Shown: positions 63,027 to 64,000 of the stretch, piece after piece | Position numbering within the stretch: position 1 is the stretch's first letter | Layout of the letters: every line of letters starts with the position of its first letter | NCBI RefSeq assembly: GCF_029626025.1 | Contig: NZ_JARUBF010000001.1 | Coordinates: forward strand, 3,100,001 to 3,164,000 | Reading direction: 5' to 3' | DNA length: 64,000 bases | DNA from: Solwaraspora sp. WMMD406 | GTDB lineage: Bacteria > Actinomycetota > Actinomycetes > Mycobacteriales > Micromonosporaceae | Program-made: the position numbers and the translations under genes | The notes under the pieces: model-generated | Database searches by the model: none | The model's input: the letters and a program-made list of their open reading frames with translations, nothing else | Told to the model about the DNA's origin: nothing

Positions 63027-63644
63027 ATGAACACGATCTTCCGTAAGTCTGTGCTGTCTGTTGCTGGTGTGTTGACCGCTGGTGGTGTGGTGGCCGCTCC
63101 CGCCGTGGCGCAGGCGGCGTCGCCGGGTTCCGGTGATGGTGGTGCGCGTGAGGTGCGGGTGCAGTACGAGGCGCAGCCGAACTTCTACTACTGCGGGCCG
63201 GCGGCGACGCGGATCGCGTTGACCGCGCAGGGCCATGCTCCGTCGCAGGACGAGGTGGCGGGCAAGCTGGGGACGACCGAGGCCGGGACCGACTCGGCGG
63301 AGGAGACGACCCGGGTGCTCAACGAGATGACCGGTGACGACGAGTACGAGACGACCGCGATCGGCGCGGAGGCCGCGAAGCCGGAGCACGTGGAGAAGCT
63401 GAAGGCCGATGTGCGTGCGGCGGTGGACGACGACCGGGCCGTGGTGGCGAACATCATGGGTACGGCGTCGGACGTCGACGGGGTGGCGCACTCGTACGAG
63501 GGTGGGCATTACCTGACGGTGACGGGTTACCGCGATGGTGGTGACTCGGTGAAGATCGCTGACCCGTTCTACGAGGGTCAGGAGTACTGGATGGACCTCG
63601 ACGCGCTGGCCGACTGGGTCGCCGCGCGCGGCTACTCCGCCTGA
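63027..63644 (+). CDS. Secreted C39-like cysteine peptidase family protein
   Basis: A 205-residue secreted protein. Signal peptide SVLSVAGVLTAGGVVAAPAV ends at AQA; the mature domain is of the C39-like peptidase type. The nucleophile Cys is in QPNFYYCGPAATRIAL, the His in YEGGHYLTVTGYRDGG and the Asp/Asn position in VKIADPFYEG. The linker is acidic (TTEAGTDSAEETTRVLNEMT). It stands alone, without an ABC exporter domain, so it is probably an extracellular peptidase or binding protein. ATG 63027 follows ACGGAG. A strong terminator follows the stop. Confidence 0.83.
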   Translation: MNTIFRKSVLSVAGVLTAGGVVAAPAVAQAASPGSGDGGAREVRVQYEAQPNFYYCGPAATRIALTAQGHAPSQDEVAGKLGTTEAGTDSAEETTRVLNEMTGDDEYETTAIGAEAAKPEHVEKLKADVRAAVDDDRAVVANIMGTASDVDGVAHSYEGGHYLTVTGYRDGGDSVKIADPFYEGQEYWMDLDALADWVAARGYSA

Positions 63645-63659
63645 CCGGTGACAGTCCTT

Positions 63660-63694
63660 GGTGGCCGGGTTCCCGTACAGGGAACCCGGCCACC
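63660..63694. terminator. Hairpin terminator
   Basis: Fifteen-base perfect arms (GGTGGCCGGGTTCCC) with a GTACA loop, 15 nt after the C39-like gene and 16 nt before the end of the facing gene. Confidence 0.85.
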
Positions 63695-63709
63695 GGCGTC
63701 TTACGGCGA

Positions 63710-64000
63710 CTACCGTCGCGGCGAGCCGCTCGGCGGCGTACCGCCAGGATTGCCCTCGCCGCCGCCAGCGGGTCCGCCGCCGCCGGACGCAGCGGCACCG
63801 CCGCCCGGCTCGGTGGCCGTGTCCACCGCCACGGTGAGCGCGGCGGCGTAGCCGCCGGAGACGTCCCCGGTGACGGTGGCCAACTGCAGGGCGCCGCCGT
63901 CGTCGCCGAAGACGTTGTCCGACTCCAGGCTGAGCTGTGCCAGGTTGCCGACCGAGGCGTCGTAGCCGGCCTGCGTGTACACGGTGTCGCAGACGTCCTG
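63710..64000 (-). CDS. C-terminal part of an unidentified protein
   Basis: 97 codons of a gene entering from the right edge; stop at 63710-63712. The visible protein has QDVCDTVYTQAGYDASVGNL, AQLSLESDNVFGDDGGALQL and VSGGYAAALTVAVDTATEPG, then a disordered Gly/Ala/Pro tail (GGGAAASGGGGPAGGGEGNP). The Gly-rich tail suggests a secreted or surface protein, but no domain is recognised and no function is proposed. Confidence 0.6.
   Translation of the reverse strand, partial: QDVCDTVYTQAGYDASVGNLAQLSLESDNVFGDDGGALQLATVTGDVSGGYAAALTVAVDTATEPGGGAAASGGGGPAGGGEGNPGGTPPSGSPRR

Overview
The window is high-GC DNA with frequent GTG starts, AGGAGG-type ribosome binding sites and dense short operons, so it comes from an actinomycete. 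The gene order fadD15 / SRPBCC / plsC / exoribonuclease / aroG / pknL / Rv2175c-like / idsA / metF-like matches the Rv2172c-Rv2187 neighbourhood of Mycobacterium tuberculosis. The carotenoid, trehalose, chitinase and WhiJ/DUF397-type genes point to a filamentous relative, most likely a member of the Micromonosporaceae. The family assignment is inferred from gene content; no rRNA or tRNA is present to test it.

Region 1 (1-17.6 kb) is mostly conserved chromosome. It holds the start of an acyl-CoA synthetase, an SRPBCC protein, a glucokinase of the ROK family with an SCO2127-like upstream neighbour, a flavin monooxygenase coupled to an alpha/beta hydrolase that lacks its nucleophile serine, trehalose-6-phosphate synthase, PlsC, and a large cyclase/ATPase/TPR signalling protein. 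A Crp-like regulator, a DEDDh exoribonuclease, a phosphofructokinase with the PPi-type active-site signature, and ProC follow.

Region 2 (17.8-29.7 kb) has a DUF2203 protein, a secreted CBM2-GH18 chitinase behind a CebR-like operator, a polysaccharide-type ABC exporter, a TetR regulator with its own palindrome, a lipoprotein whose start region is tandemly duplicated, the class II DAHP synthase, a threonine aldolase, an endonuclease IV homologue, PknL with four PASTA domains, and the Rv2175c-like DNA-binding protein.

Region 3 (29.7-41.1 kb) is a carotenoid subcluster interrupted by a secreted subtilase and housekeeping genes. It contains heterodimeric lycopene cyclase, GGPP synthase, a CrtI/CrtD-type desaturase, a GT2 glycosyltransferase, a CruF-type hydratase and a CrtA-like monooxygenase. 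No phytoene synthase is present, so the pathway must be completed elsewhere. The gene set resembles the dispersed sioxanthin pathway described in Salinispora.

Region 4 (42.3-47.4 kb) is a small accessory island. It contains two DUF397 proteins, a frameshifted XRE/DUF5753 regulator, remains of a tyrosine recombinase, a micro-operon of 20- and 32-residue peptides with its own terminator, a complete IS5-family element with 3-bp target duplication, and orphan genes. Near-identical 29-bp sequences in opposite orientation lie at its two ends.

Region 5 (47.4-52.5 kb) has a lipid kinase, an EamA transporter, a three-gene ABC-2 exporter and a DUF2087 protein. Region 6 (52.5-62.6 kb) is one long minus-strand operon: IclR regulator, GH35 glycosidase, amidohydrolase, sugar ABC importer (binding protein and two permeases), zinc alcohol dehydrogenase and aldehyde dehydrogenase. 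This looks like a complete uptake-and-oxidation unit for an unidentified galactoside or related compound. The window closes with a secreted C39-like peptidase and the C-terminus of an unidentified protein.

A recurring oddity is a set of short tandem duplications (12-26 bp) placed exactly at gene starts or stops across the window.
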